Below, one piece after another: positions 1 to 9,800 of a stretch of DNA of 10,082 nucleotides. Position 1 is the stretch's first letter; every line of letters begins with the position of its first letter. Origin of the DNA: Hyphochytrium catenoides (lineage: Eukaryota > Sar > Hyphochytriomycetes > Hyphochytriales > Hyphochytriaceae); NCBI GenBank assembly GCA_900088475.1, contig FLMG01003464.1, positions 1 to 10,082 of the forward strand, written 5' to 3'. A program made the translations under genes and the position numbers. The notes beneath the pieces were generated by a model, which was given only the letters and a program-made list of their open reading frames with translations, was not told the origin of the DNA and searched no databases.

Positions 1-1928
1 GCACTTTTCCCTAGGGCCTTTGTGATCACAAGGAGAGAAATATCAAGCTTATTCTGCAGAAGGTCTGAAATAATCCCTTTAGCATAGGTCACAGCGCCGT
101 CCACATCTCTCTCGATCAGAATCTTTTTCAAGCATTGGTCCACCACTTGGCGAACGAGCAAGCAATTGTCACGGCGAACCTACAAAATGATGAGCCAAGT
201 CAGAATATAGCTCTAGAGACCACGAGTAAATTTGCATATAATGCTCCTTGACTTAAGGCCATTATAAGTCGAGTTGAAGGAAGTCCTTACAGTCTCCAAG
301 CCCTTGGTATCCATCTTATCGTGTGTCTCAGGCTTCGTCCAGAGCAGCCCGGCGTACCTCTTCTTGTTCATCAAGAGGTAGGGGTAATAGACCTTCTCAA
401 ACTCAAGCTGGATAGGGGGAGGAAATATAGAAGAGACCTAGAGGAAAATGGTTAGTACAGGTTGATGTCAGTGGCGCTCGCCTCGACCAAGGCATCCCGC
501 TCTTTCGATGTATTGATTAGAGTGTCAATTACATATGCAATGACTGGTTTCTCTTAGGTTTGCTTGTTATCAGCACAGGTTCCGTCCCTTTGTGTTCTCT
601 CCATCAGACTCCCAGCTGTTTCCGAACAGCTCTCTTCTAACTCTTACCTTTGACGCGGCCTCTTCTGCAAGCGGCATCGCTTCAAGTACTGTCTTCACTC
701 CAAAGTTGACCATCACAGAGTCCGTATCACCGTAGACCACGTCCGCTGTAGCTGGATAGCCTTTGATATGTAGCAGGGGCAAATTGAATTATGAAACCAT
801 CGCATTAGCTTTCAGAGAGCAAAGACAGGAGCCACATTAAGGGAGAGAAACGGACAGGAGCCACATTAAGGGAGAGAAACGGACAGGAGCCACTTTAAAG
901 AAAAGAGGCACACAGGAGGTGCACAGGACAAAAAATCGAGAGCTCAGATATGGCTTCCTAACCATTCTCTACGGTGTAGATCCTCTCTATCTCCGCCTTA
1001 GTCTGGAAGAGAAGGTCGCGACCTACGCATGGAGCTAATCAGTCTCAAAAAAGTTCAGGGAGAATGGCATGATGTTCCTCATGTTCACCCAGAATCATCT
1101 ATCTTCGGAAGCTCACAATGATAAGAAGGATGCATCTCGCTTAAACAGAAACAGCAGCAGGTAACAGGGTGGAGAATCGAAATAGCGTCGCATCTTCCGC
1201 CCTTACCATAAGCGGTGACACTGCTTGCAATGGGAACACATGGCAACTGACCAACAGTGGCACCTGTGAAACCATATACGGAGTTTGCGCTAATCTTAAG
1301 CGCCAGTTGCCGACCATTCTGTACCGCCTTTTCCATGGGGTCAGTTGCTGCCGCCATATCCTTCTTTGCACGCTTCCGAGCTGCCAACAACTCCTCAAGA
1401 ATTTTCGGGAGAATTCCTGTATCCATGTTAAGTACCAACGTAGCCAAAGGAGACGATGAGCTTACGATTCCCAATGAGCGGGCGAGGGCGGTTGGCTACT
1501 CAATGGCAGGTTGAGAGACAAAGAGGAGTTAATACACTCCATGACCTAACGCCAACACAATACCTTTTTGGGTTGTGGCTTTGACGAAGTAATCTCCGCT
1601 AGGGGACTTCTGATATTGATCAGGACTTAGTTTACTGACATCCTGCTTGGCGACAAGCGTTGAATAACACAAGTTGTAGGCCTGGAGGGGTGTCTCGGAC
1701 GTCAGCCTTTGTTACTCACAGCAATCTGCACTGGTCTACTAGTCTCTCCTACCTGCATGATGGAAGGGTATAATGATGCAAAATCTAAGGTTGCTACTGG
1801 CTCCTGGTAATACCCTTTCTTGGGTTCTATCACAGTCGCTCCCTCGTACGTAACGTCTGAGCTCTCCCGTGGAAGGACTGGAATCAACAGCCCAACCTGA
1901 CGACATTTTCTCAGAAGCATTGACAAGA
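1..1928 (-). other. POLD1: POLD1 polymerase domain, exons 10-16 (3' incomplete)
   Basis: Exons 1753-1928, 1564-1681, 1207-1416, 963-1022, 648-760, 291-437 and 1-179 encode residues 566-899. Palm motif A is [10 protein letters not shown] with catalytic D614. Motif B in the fingers is [15 protein letters not shown] around K704. Motif C is [10 protein letters not shown] with catalytic D765 and D767. The DNA-contact motif KKRYAG is at residues 816-821. The last exon carries VRRDNC and the thumb segment ending ITKALGKS, then runs off the edge. Introns are 1682-1752, 1417-1563, 1023-1206, 761-962, 438-647 and 180-290. Exon 13 is only 60 nt. One oddity is Q624 directly after YPSIM at an exon end; human, yeast and plant enzymes have Met there as I recall. 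Confidence 0.96.
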
Positions 1929-4900
1929 CTACAAAGAGACGGAGGGAAGGAAGTTAACGTAAATTGTCGGGGTTAAGGCGAGAAGGAGATATCGTAGGAT
2001 GCTCCCGGATTGAACCCAAGAACAAGAAATCTTGAAAAAGGTGTGGACTAAGAGGGTAGCTGGCCATCATGTAAGATCCAACCCTTCAAGGCCTCGAGCC
2101 TATTTTCACTCCATGGACTGCCACAAACTCTCATTTCTTCAACATACCCTTGACTACTATTTACACTTTACCTTTAATCTGTTGTCCTCTTGTAACTAAA
2201 AAGTCGAGAGGCACGCCTGTCACTCTTGCCATCTCAATGTAGTTCACAACTACCGAGAGCTTCTCCATGAGCTGCAGAGGAAGGTACGCATCCTTCAGGC
2301 AGTAAACCGCCAGCCGTCTTCGGTCTTCCTCTGTTCCCTCTTGCAAGTCGCTGCAAGTAAAACCACACTCAGAGACGGAGACATATGTCTGATTGATTCA
2401 AAAGTAAAAGAAGTCTCCTACGCCCTTTGGGACGCTTCAGCTATCATCTCTGAAACGTCGCGAGCAATCCATACCTGATGATGGTGTGGTGTACGTCCTC
2501 CTTTTGCTGATTTAAGAAAGTAGCGCTGACATTGTTTAGCGAGTAGGAGGAGAGCTTGTGGTTCCTCTGCATGTAGGGCAGCATATCAAATGTTGACCGT
2601 CCCTCAATTGTGGTCTGCACACTCTCACTCTTGCCATAGGCTGAGGATTGGAAAGTGGTGTTCTGCATCTTGCATTTACTATATGGAGGGGCACGAAGTG
2701 GGAAAAAGGTATGCCAGTTAGTTTGAGACGTTAGATAGACGGACGAGATTATGAGCTAGATAAAAGCGGGACATGAGCCTATGTGGAGTTATCGCAGGCA
2801 AACGAGGAAGTTGAGGTATTCGCATCCCAAAAACGTGAACGACGTAAGAGAGGAACAGGCAATAGTGTCAACCCCATGGGCCCCTCTACCTGTTTTTGAT
2901 CCTTCCCCAAAACCAGAAAGGATTCTCTATGCCCAAAGTCTTCGCTCTGTCCAGTAAATACTTCATATCGAAGTTCGCCACATTGTAGCCGGTGATAACA
3001 TCGGCATCGACCTCTCTCATGAACTCTGCCCACTTTTTCAGTAGCTCTTTCTCATTCGAGAACGACAGGACTTGAGCCCCAACGATAGGGTTGCATGTGT
3101 TGAGGACGAATACATTGCGGATGGTAGGCTTGGCAGACCCGTGCGTGGCCATCACATTGGCTATTTGGATGACCGGATCCTTATAAAATGGTCGCAGAGT
3201 TAGAGCAGGTAAATGGACAAGTCGGCGGAGCAAACAGATAGACTCCTTCAAAGGTCCACAGCATGTGCCGACACCTAAGCTGTAACAATCTACGCCTTCC
3301 CAAATAGCAGGGTCGCCGTGACGAAGAGGCAAAGGGCAAGAAGAAAGTCAAGGTGGAACCTTGTCCGAGAAGCTCTGGCATAAATAGATGACGTTTCGTA
3401 TGGAGTCACCTTCTCGGCTTCTGGGAAATGTCCTTTGCGTCCTTGGCATTCAATATCAAAGGAAAGAATCCTTAGAGGAGCGATTTTACTCCATCTTCCT
3501 TCTGCCGAGTGGCTTATGAGGTTGTTGAAAACTACGTCGCACTCAATCTGGCACCTGGTCAAGAAACAGGTGTCAGAGACAACAAACCCTTGATGCAGTT
3601 CAACGAGTTTGGACACATTCTTTCCAGCCCGTTAATCAAATCTAGCATGTCTTGATGCCTGGCATGCCTTTATGATCCCTTTAATCTGTCCTCTCCCTCC
3701 TTGCCCTACTCACCTGGAGATCTTTTTCTCATCTCTCCGTACGGAATAGGTGCCAGCTGGCATCTCTACCCAGTTACAACCCGTTATATCCTGATCTATC
3801 ATAAAGCGAAGAACGAAAGGCACGTTGCTCTCGAAGGTGGTATACGAGCGACTGCTATCTCCTGTAAATGGAGAGAACATGGGCAACGGCATGAAACCAC
3901 CTTAAGTCATTGGCGAACAGGGAGAGTAGAGGTGCTCCAGGATGAATAAAGTCCAAGGAGCACCCACCGGAAAAAGGAAGTAAACAAGGGAATGGCCCCT
4001 AACAGTTAAGGGGCTTCCAGGTACCTGGTGCTGCAAAGCCCTTCTCTAGCAAACTTCGCACTTTGGGGACAATCGTTGGCATCTTCACATAGATCTTCAA
4101 GAAGTTTCTCGTGGCACCAAAACTGTAGCCATAGATTGACTGCTTCTCCTCCATCTCAACGGATAGGATGGACGCTACTCTATCGAGAGAACGATCATTT
4201 CCTGCTACACGCTAGTGGAAAGGACGCCAAAAAGAAAGGTTTCAGCAAAGAGCATCGCGTCAGCAGCTGCACTAGACTTACGGCTTCGAGTGCTTCTCTG
4301 AAGGCTCCAAGCTGGTCAGAGGTCATGCTAGGCGGACACGTGGCCCAAAGATAAGGCGTGAAGCCATGTATGTGTATCAGCACGCTGTTTCCAGACTCTG
4401 TGACTCCGTACAGGCGAATGATAGGTACCACGCCCTCAGAGGACCCTAACAAGGGCTGTCCTTTGCATGGATTTACTTGCAGCGGCGGTCCGGCGTACAT
4501 ATCTATATCGATCCACTGGATAGCTACAGGCAAGCCCGACTACGTGAGTAAAAAGGATACACCTGAGCTACCACCAAGCATATGCTGACTTACCTATGCT
4601 GTCTGTTTCTGGTTTTATGACTGGGCAAGGCGGCCGCCTCCACTTCATGGCCTCTGTGGGAACTTCTCGACGGTCATCCAAAAGTTCTACTTCATAATTT
4701 GACTCCATCAGCGCTTCTTCCTCTTGCATCATCATCAGGTCGTCCTCAAACCTACAGAGTATCTATCGTTAGAGAAGCCTGGCAGAGAACAGTTCTTCGC
4801 CACTTTAACTTACGATCCCCCTTCCTGCGAGCCGTTGCCCATGGCGTTGGGCTTGAATGCGGGTCCCGCGTTCTTAGGTGCCGTCTTTTGTCTCTTCATA

Positions 4901-4956
4901 TTGGGGTTGCTACCAAACCCGTTGGTGGCTTGGCCCTGGCGTTTAGGTTCAACCAT
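1..4956 (-). CDS. POLD1: DNA polymerase delta catalytic subunit (family B), 3' end beyond window
   Basis: This is the replicative polymerase and proofreading subunit for lagging-strand and repair synthesis in the nucleus. Spliced coding exons on the minus strand are 4814-4956, 4594-4751, 4282-4523, 4025-4211, 3714-3861, 3410-3554, 3179-2890, 2678-2475, 2350-2172, 1928-1753, 1681-1564, 1416-1207, 1022-963, 760-648, 437-291 and 179-1 (open). They give 899 complete residues, aligning with human POLD1 (about 1107 aa) from near its N-terminus to just past the polymerase domain. The unseen part should hold the C-terminal CysA zinc and CysB iron-sulfur motifs. The start at 4956 has a strong context (CACCATGG), and no other ATG lies between it and the TATA-like element. 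All 15 introns are GT-AG, 62-243 nt, and each junction restores frame and homology. All exonuclease and polymerase catalytic motifs are intact, so the protein is probably active. Identity is very secure; single-base exon ends are inferred by eye. Confidence 0.97.
824..900. repeat. 29-bp tandem repeat (about 2.7 copies) inside POLD1 intron 13
   Basis: Read on the plus strand, the unit GACAGGAGCCACATTAAGGG followed by AGAGAAACG starts at 824 and is repeated exactly at 853. A third, partial and mismatched copy starts at 882 and decays around 900. It lies wholly inside intron 761-962, between the exons encoding residues 754 and 755 onward, and does not touch either splice site. It is a small minisatellite, probably variable in copy number between strains. 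No coding role is seen. Confidence 0.9.
2172..3554 (-). other. POLD1: POLD1 3'-5' proofreading exonuclease domain, exons 6-9
   Basis: Exons 3410-3554, 2890-3179, 2475-2678 and 2172-2350 encode residues 293 to about 565. The three DEDDy exonuclease motifs are visible. Exo I is LSFDIEC with D326 and E328. Exo II is GYNVANFD with D412. Exo III is YCLKDAYLP with Y522 and D526. All metal-binding acidic residues and the Exo III tyrosine are present, so proofreading should be functional. The linker RGQQIKVLSMLL leads into the polymerase domain across intron 1929-2171. Other introns here are 3180-3409, 2679-2889 and 2351-2474. Intron 3180-3409 ends in the less usual acceptor ATAAG, but the join EAEK-DPVIQI is exactly as in homologues (human EPERDPVIQI). 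Confidence 0.95.
3714..4956 (-). other. POLD1: POLD1 N-terminal region, exons 1-5
   Basis: Exons 1-5 encode residues 1 to about 292. The first 45 residues are polar and basic (MKRQKTAP near residue 24), like the nuclear-localisation segment at the N-terminus of other POLD1 proteins. An acidic stretch follows ([16 protein letters not shown]), matching FEEDLALMEEME in human. Next comes the N-terminal OB-like domain: [17 protein letters not shown] (human TEPLIFQQLEIDHYVG), [21 protein letters not shown] and [19 protein letters not shown]. Introns are 4752-4813, 4524-4593, 4212-4281 and 3862-4024, with donors GTAAGT (three times) and GTACCT. Acceptor choice at 4212 and 4524 was forced by phase: the more obvious nearby AGs break the frame or insert residues absent from homologues. 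Confidence 0.9.
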
Positions 4957-5120
4957 GGTGCTCGCGACAGTGCAGGAAGTCGCTGTCAGGCTGAAGAGGT
5001 CGATGCCGCTTTGTGCAAGGCTCGAACTGAGACTTCAGCCCGCAAAAGAGGAAGAAGAGTTGCAGATGAAGAGAAATCACCGCCTGTTCTGAACTCCACA
5101 GTGTCTTTTTTTTTTGTTTT
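4957..5120 (-). other. Probable POLD1 5' untranslated region
   Basis: If transcription starts roughly 25-35 bases downstream of the TATA-like element, the leader is about 160 nt. On the minus strand it contains no ATG before the start at 4956 and carries a CT-rich stretch. The start context is GAGCACCATGG, with purine-like positions favourable for initiation. The exact transcription start cannot be placed from sequence. Confidence 0.45.
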
Positions 5121-5130
5121 GGCGGCAAAA
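5117..5130. promoter_or_regulatory. E2F-like palindromic site in the POLD1 promoter
   Basis: The plus strand reads TTTTGGCGGCAAAA. TTTGGCGG (5118-5125) on the plus strand and TTTGCCGC on the minus strand both fit the E2F/DP consensus WTTSSCSS known from plants and animals. It lies about 17 bases downstream of the TATA-like element, near the expected transcription start, and about 160 bases before the ATG. E2F control of replication genes, including polymerase subunits, is established in plants and animals. Its use here is inferred. Confidence 0.45.
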
Positions 5131-5146
5131 GTGGCAGATTACAAAC

Positions 5147-5157
5147 CTTATATAAAC
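5147..5157 (-). promoter_or_regulatory. TATA-like element upstream of POLD1
   Basis: The minus strand reads TTTATATAAGG here, about 190 bases upstream of the POLD1 ATG. Its core TTATATAA is palindromic, so orientation rests on position only. It is the clearest TATA-like sequence between the two genes on the coding strand of POLD1. Confidence 0.4.
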
Positions 5158-5421
5158 GGAACCTCTGCATTGTTTGAGCCCTTTACTCTGGTCTCATTAG
5201 CCAGAGAACGAATTAATTAAGGTCTACACACCTCCCGCCAACAAGATTCTTTTAGCTTTGCTACCAAGGCCCATAGTTTCGGGAGAGAGGTCTATTTTTG
5301 GTAGAATCTCCGCTAATGGTAATGAACTACTGTTCGATGTGATTGATGGCAGAAGCCATAGTAGAGGCCCCCAAGCGCCGCACAGATCTTATAAAAAGAG
5401 ATTGGTCGAGATGATGATGGC

Positions 5422-5427
5422 TTTATT
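5422..5427 (-). terminator. Candidate polyadenylation signal of the GCP2 gene
   Basis: The minus strand reads AATAAA about 150 bases downstream of the GCP2 stop codon. It is the only canonical hexamer I noticed in the intergenic stretch in that orientation. Many protists use degenerate signals, so this is only a candidate. Confidence 0.4.
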
Positions 5428-5430
5428 GGT

Positions 5431-5453
5431 GTATAGAACTAGTTGTATAGAAC
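5431..5453. repeat. Short direct repeat near the GCP2 polyadenylation signal
   Basis: GTATAGAAC occurs at 5431-5439 and again at 5445-5453, a 14-base period. The pair sits a few bases upstream (in transcript sense) of the AATAAA candidate. It could be a short duplication or part of a 3'-end element. Function is unknown. Confidence 0.5.
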
Positions 5454-5577
5454 CCATTGTAGTCCAGACGGGTGCATAGGTTTGATAAATGAGAGTGGTA
5501 CTGCCCAGCATTACGTGCGGTCGACAGACAGTACAATTTCATACGATGACAAGAGCAAAAGTACAGCGCAGAGTGAG

Positions 5578-6878
5578 TCAACGAGCCTGTATATCAACGA
5601 TAGCTAGATCAGTCAGTACCTGCAAGTGAGAGCGGTTGAGCAGCTTTTGCATGAACTCTGCTAGAAGAGAATCGAATTTCTTCCCCATGTCCTCAATCAT
5701 TCGGACGAAAGGATTCTCTCCTCCGCCTCCACTTTTCTCTGTTAGAGCTCTTTCAACATCTGAGGACAGTTGCTTTGGAGCAATATTAAGTAAGCGTTTT
5801 AATAGGCGAAGCGAGAGCCATATGTGTGTACCTTAATCCGAGAGGTTCTCAAATCGGTAACGGAAGAGGCACGCCGTCGAGAAGCCCTACCATCTGTTCT
5901 AGTAGGGTTCTCTAGCTCTGCTGCCTTTGCTATACGCCTTGCGCGAGCTAGCCATACGGAGATGCGAGGTTAAGTGCAGGAAAAGCTTGTAGCTTTTGTG
6001 GACAAACTTGAGTATATTCCGTGCACAACTCACCCTGTTCAGCCTCCTCCTTGACGGACTCATCATCCAAGGCAAAGGGCCGGGTGAACCTTTCGATTCC
6101 CACCGCGAAGTTTAGGCAGACAATCATGAGTTTAGTAAGGACCTATCCACACACGACAGTTAAGTACAACATCCTCTTGTGAGCTTAGTATCTTCCTCCA
6201 AAGTCTGCTACCAGCTCTGTATTACTTGTCCGTTATGCTTGCTTCCTCTTACCTTCAGAAGTTCCTGCTCAGTAAGGAGGCATTCTTTAAGGCAGGTGTC
6301 TTGGAAATCCTTATGCAGCGCCAGTACTTGATCAACCGTGGTCGCATGCTTTAGCCTAGCCTCAAAATCGTGCCAACGGGGTTCAATGACCTAAAATGAA
6401 AAGAAGAGCATGGTTAAGTCTTAAGTCGGCTGCAGTACAGCAGCGGGATCAACCTTGCAGCTCATCGTAGAGGTGCAAACAGGGAGCTGACACCAACACA
6501 TTAAGACACGGATCAGAAACTAACCTCGAACATCATATAGTATACAAAATTCTGCTGAAAGTGTAACATCCTTTGGCGCAAGCAATAAGAGGAACCTAGG
6601 GCAGCTCTTAAGTTCAGCTCCTTAGTTGCCTGCAAAATGTACATCATCGTGGGTAAAGGGGTTGGGGGCGCCGGAGCAGACTGTGGGCGAAGGCCGGCGC
6701 ATGAACAAGGTGAAGTTCCTACCTGGTGGTTCATCCACGAGTCGCAGAGTTTCCGTTCTACATGTTTGCAGAAAAATAAATGGCGAAAGATGAGCTGGTA
6801 CTTGTGTATGGCTCCAGCGGAGATGACTAAGGAGAGCGGCCAATCCACTCGGTAGTCTAAGGTAAATGCATCTATGCC
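5578..6878 (-). other. TUBGCP2: GCP2 GRIP2 region (gamma-tubulin-binding domain) and C-terminus
   Basis: Visible residues 651-922 correspond to GRIP2, which binds gamma-tubulin. Matches to human and plant GCP2 are GIDAFTLDYRVDWPLSLVIS, KYQLIFRHLFFCKHVERKLC, LRQRMLHFQQNFVYYMMFEV, EPRWHDFEARLKHATTVDQV, DTCLKECLLTEQELLK and VLTKLMIVCLNF. Exons 5832-5947 and 5578-5772 encode a basic Arg-rich stretch, a GGGG linker, then a helix-like segment DSLLAEFMQKLLNRSHLQ that fits the penultimate conserved helix. The protein ends in VLTDLAIVDIQAR and lacks the RLDFN-type ending of human GCP2. Introns are 6630-6722, 6391-6524, 6143-6252, 5948-6033 and 5773-5831. The last one uses an AAAG acceptor. Confidence 0.88.
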
Positions 6879-9800
6879 CTGCAAGGAAGTAGGAAGAAAT
6901 GCTAAGATTGGCAAGTGGAAACGTAAGCCTCGTGGTATCATATAATACTGCCCCTAGCCCCTACACCCGTCAATCACCCTTTTTTGCCGTCATTCTCTTT
7001 CATTTCATCATTTTCCTACTTATTAAGGTCCCTGACCTTGTATCCAGGATCTTTGAAGGCATTTCCTGCCAAAAATGACACTTCTCCCAGCGCCTCTACC
7101 TCCTTGCTATGGATTTGGTCCATCTGGAATATTAGGTTGAATGGTGATATCCGAGCATGGCTACAAGAACAGAGGGGCATAGCATCGCTTGGGTTAGCAG
7201 AAGTACATCTTTCCTTTAAACAGGTAAACCTAAACAAGTAATGGCTATAAGAAGTCGTAAAGATAATTAGCAGTATTTCCAAAGTAAACAGGGGACTCGT
7301 AGCAAAGATGAAGGAACCGTACAGGAAAACCTTCGTGGCCCTGGCTATCCTAGCTCACCCGTGAAAATGACGATAGAGCTAGTGAGACGAAAGACTTACA
7401 GGTTATCCTTGAAAGGATCGATAGCACAGGTCGAGGTTTGGAGAGAAAGCTGCAGAAGAGAATCTAGTCGCTCCGCGGCAAGGTCCCCGGCCCTACGATT
7501 AAGCTCCTTTTCTGCAACGTCCATGAAATCCACAAAGAAGTCTCCCTAGAAAAGAGAATACTTCAGTCATCACCAACATCAATATTCTCTAGATGCTCGT
7601 GCCCCTAACTTTCTGAGTCCAAGGGGCACACCCACCTGGTCCATAAGAAAGTAATGTTTGATCGACTTCAGTCGGGCTAGCAGCTGGTTGTTTTCAAGTA
7701 GCAGATCCAGGAGTAACTTGCTGGCAAATCTGGTGATATGGCGATGTAACGGAGCCAAGATCGGGACAAGATTATAAGCACGTGAAGTCAAAAAGGAAGT
7801 ACTTTCTCGACTACCTGTGTGCCGCATCCACTCTTTCCTCATAATGTCTGTCCACAGGTGAGTAGCCTAGGACTTCCTCATGTGGACAATTGATTGCAAT
7901 CCCGCATTCCCTCACGACGTTGAGATACTTTCCAGTAGTGAAGATCTTTTCCTTTATATTGGAAAGGAAGACGGCGACTTGATGTTCCCGAACGCTGTAG
8001 CGGTTCGTCCAATACCGGGACCAAGGGTCTTCCTGCATCTCTTCTTTTCGAAGCTGCTTATCTTCCTGGATCATGAACTCGTCGTAAGGGTCCTGGACCT
8101 CTCCTGTATAAAGCCACAGGCCTGAATGGGAAGGTACGACCATTGTACACCCGTTAGTACTAGTAGGGACATAATTTGCACGAGAAGGACTGAGGAGTGG
8201 GGGTTAAGGTGTACGCCTAGCGTCATACCGAGCATTCGGAGGTATGGGATTACTGTCTTCTGCATCAGAAAGTTGTATATATTCCGACTTCGCTCGTCAC
8301 CACCGAGGGCCGCGGTTCTAGGACTCATTCGTTTAGTCAATTCCACAGACAACTAGTTTCGTACAGTTCTGTCGTCACCTGTGAATAACGTTTAAAAGAG
8401 CTCCCCCGGCCACATCTCGCGCTGCGAGCGAAATTGCCTCTAAGATCTGTAGTGTTCGCAACGAGGGCTGAACAAAGAACCACAGCTTCTGCAAAGAGAG
8501 CTGACCGGCACGATATTGGTGTTCCAGCTGTTTGAAGTTGTACGCGCCGCGGCTTAGTACTTGCACCAATCTCCTTTTGGTACTTGCACCGATCTCACTT
8601 TTTGCAAGGGCAACGGATACATCTTTTCCACACTTCTTTGCGTACCTGTGCTATTAAAACCAGATATTCTTTTAGGAGACTCTTCAATGCTGCTGTGAGG
8701 GCATGCGCTACAAGTCCGTACTCGTGTCTTGATCGCGTTTCAATGTAGTGCTTCACATGTATATAGGCATTACAAAGAGGCAGTGCACGCTCCACCAGGT
8801 AACCTAACGAAGGGTCCATGCTGACAAAGACAAATGTTGGGATGTGGTGGGCCTTATGAAACGCATTCTGCCACCTCTCGCTCGCTTAGCTTCCTATCTA
8901 TTTCGTAGGGCCCAAGTGACAGCCTCCAATATGAAGCTCACCTATCACTATCCACCGCAAACTCCGCTTCAAAGAGTGTATTCGGGTGGCGGCCAGTGGC
9001 CGAACCCTTGATTCTTACAAAGCGGCCCTCAATGCCCATTAAGGCGGATAGAAGATCTTCGATGAGAGTACTTTCCTGGTTGCCAAACAGAGATCAGAGC
9101 TGACAAGAAGTTCACGCAATAGCCCGCGCACCTGAAGGCTCAAAGGGTAATCCCTAAGTATCAGCTTCTTCTCACCACCGCTGAGCTGGAGAGAGCAAGG
9201 AGAAATAAGGAAAGCTCCAGAGAGGTAGGGCCGATCTCTGTCCCACAGAGGAGTATAAGGAGTGGAGCTGAAATAAGCCTGCCAAATCTCAAGACCCCGA
9301 CCGTCAATTTCAGACACGGAACGGACTCTAACTTCCAATTCCCTGAGCGAATTATTCGAAAAATTTTACACATTAGATCGCCGTGAAACAGCTCGGTTAG
9401 TAAGTCGATAATTCCTTGTGGCTTAGTAGAAGTCATTACCTGCTCGCATCACCAACCAGAGTGATGAAGCCACCAGCAGTCGCAGAGTAAAAAGCTAGCC
9501 TATCTCCATTCTGGACACACCGAGGTGGCTGTTTTGATCGTGCGCCATGAGAGGTCACTTGTGCGGAGGGAGCGTCAAGGGACGCGTCAACAAGAGTCCA
9601 CTTTTCGGCTTGACCTATCACCTGATTCCGGCGAAGAATGAGTTGACCGGTCCCCATATCTACAGCTAAGTAGCGGCCCTGACGACAGAGAATGCACATT
9701 AGCTCATAGCACAGTGTTGCCCTAAGTTTTAATCAACCTGGCCTTGAGTGGACCGTAAGGCCACGACATCCCCAAATTTGACAGGGGACTTGGACGCTTT

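Larger units (their letters stand above)
4957..5577. other. Intergenic region: POLD1 5'UTR and promoter, GCP2 3' flank
   Basis: These 621 bases separate the GCP2 stop codon from the POLD1 start codon on the same strand. The part nearest POLD1 is pyrimidine-rich on the minus strand (about 5045-5083) and has no ATG upstream of the start, fitting a 5'UTR. A T tract (5106-5115), an E2F-like palindrome and a TATA-like element follow. The distal half holds an AATAAA signal for GCP2, a 9-bp direct repeat and a minus-strand CCAAT (5401-5405). Open frames on the plus strand here match no family I recognise. No tRNA or other RNA gene was seen. Confidence 0.7.

Noticed and set aside
4028-4354. Plus-strand open frame of 108 codons.
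   Set aside because: It mirrors conserved POLD1 exons 3-4 on the other strand and matches no known family.
4699-5220. Plus-strand open frame of 173 codons, with a 122-codon frame overlapping it.
   Set aside because: It is antisense to POLD1 exons 1-2 and the promoter, has no recognisable domain, and its composition is that of a shadow of the real exons.
5390-5397. Plus-strand TATAAAA-like sequence.
   Set aside because: No plus-strand gene follows it.
5258-5479. Plus-strand open frame of 73 codons in the intergenic region, preceded on neither side by clear signals.
   Set aside because: No recognisable domain or good start context; it overlaps the probable 3' flank of GCP2.
6951-6970. CCCCTA-GCCCCTA stretch resembling a telomere-type repeat.
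   Set aside because: Only two imperfect units inside a GCP2 intron; too short to be meaningful.
9436-9699. A separate small gene ending at the TAA beside 9436.
   Set aside because: The third trefoil lobe is only completed by splicing to 9342, the phase matches exactly, and GCP2 has no usable start codon downstream before conserved GRIP1 sequence.
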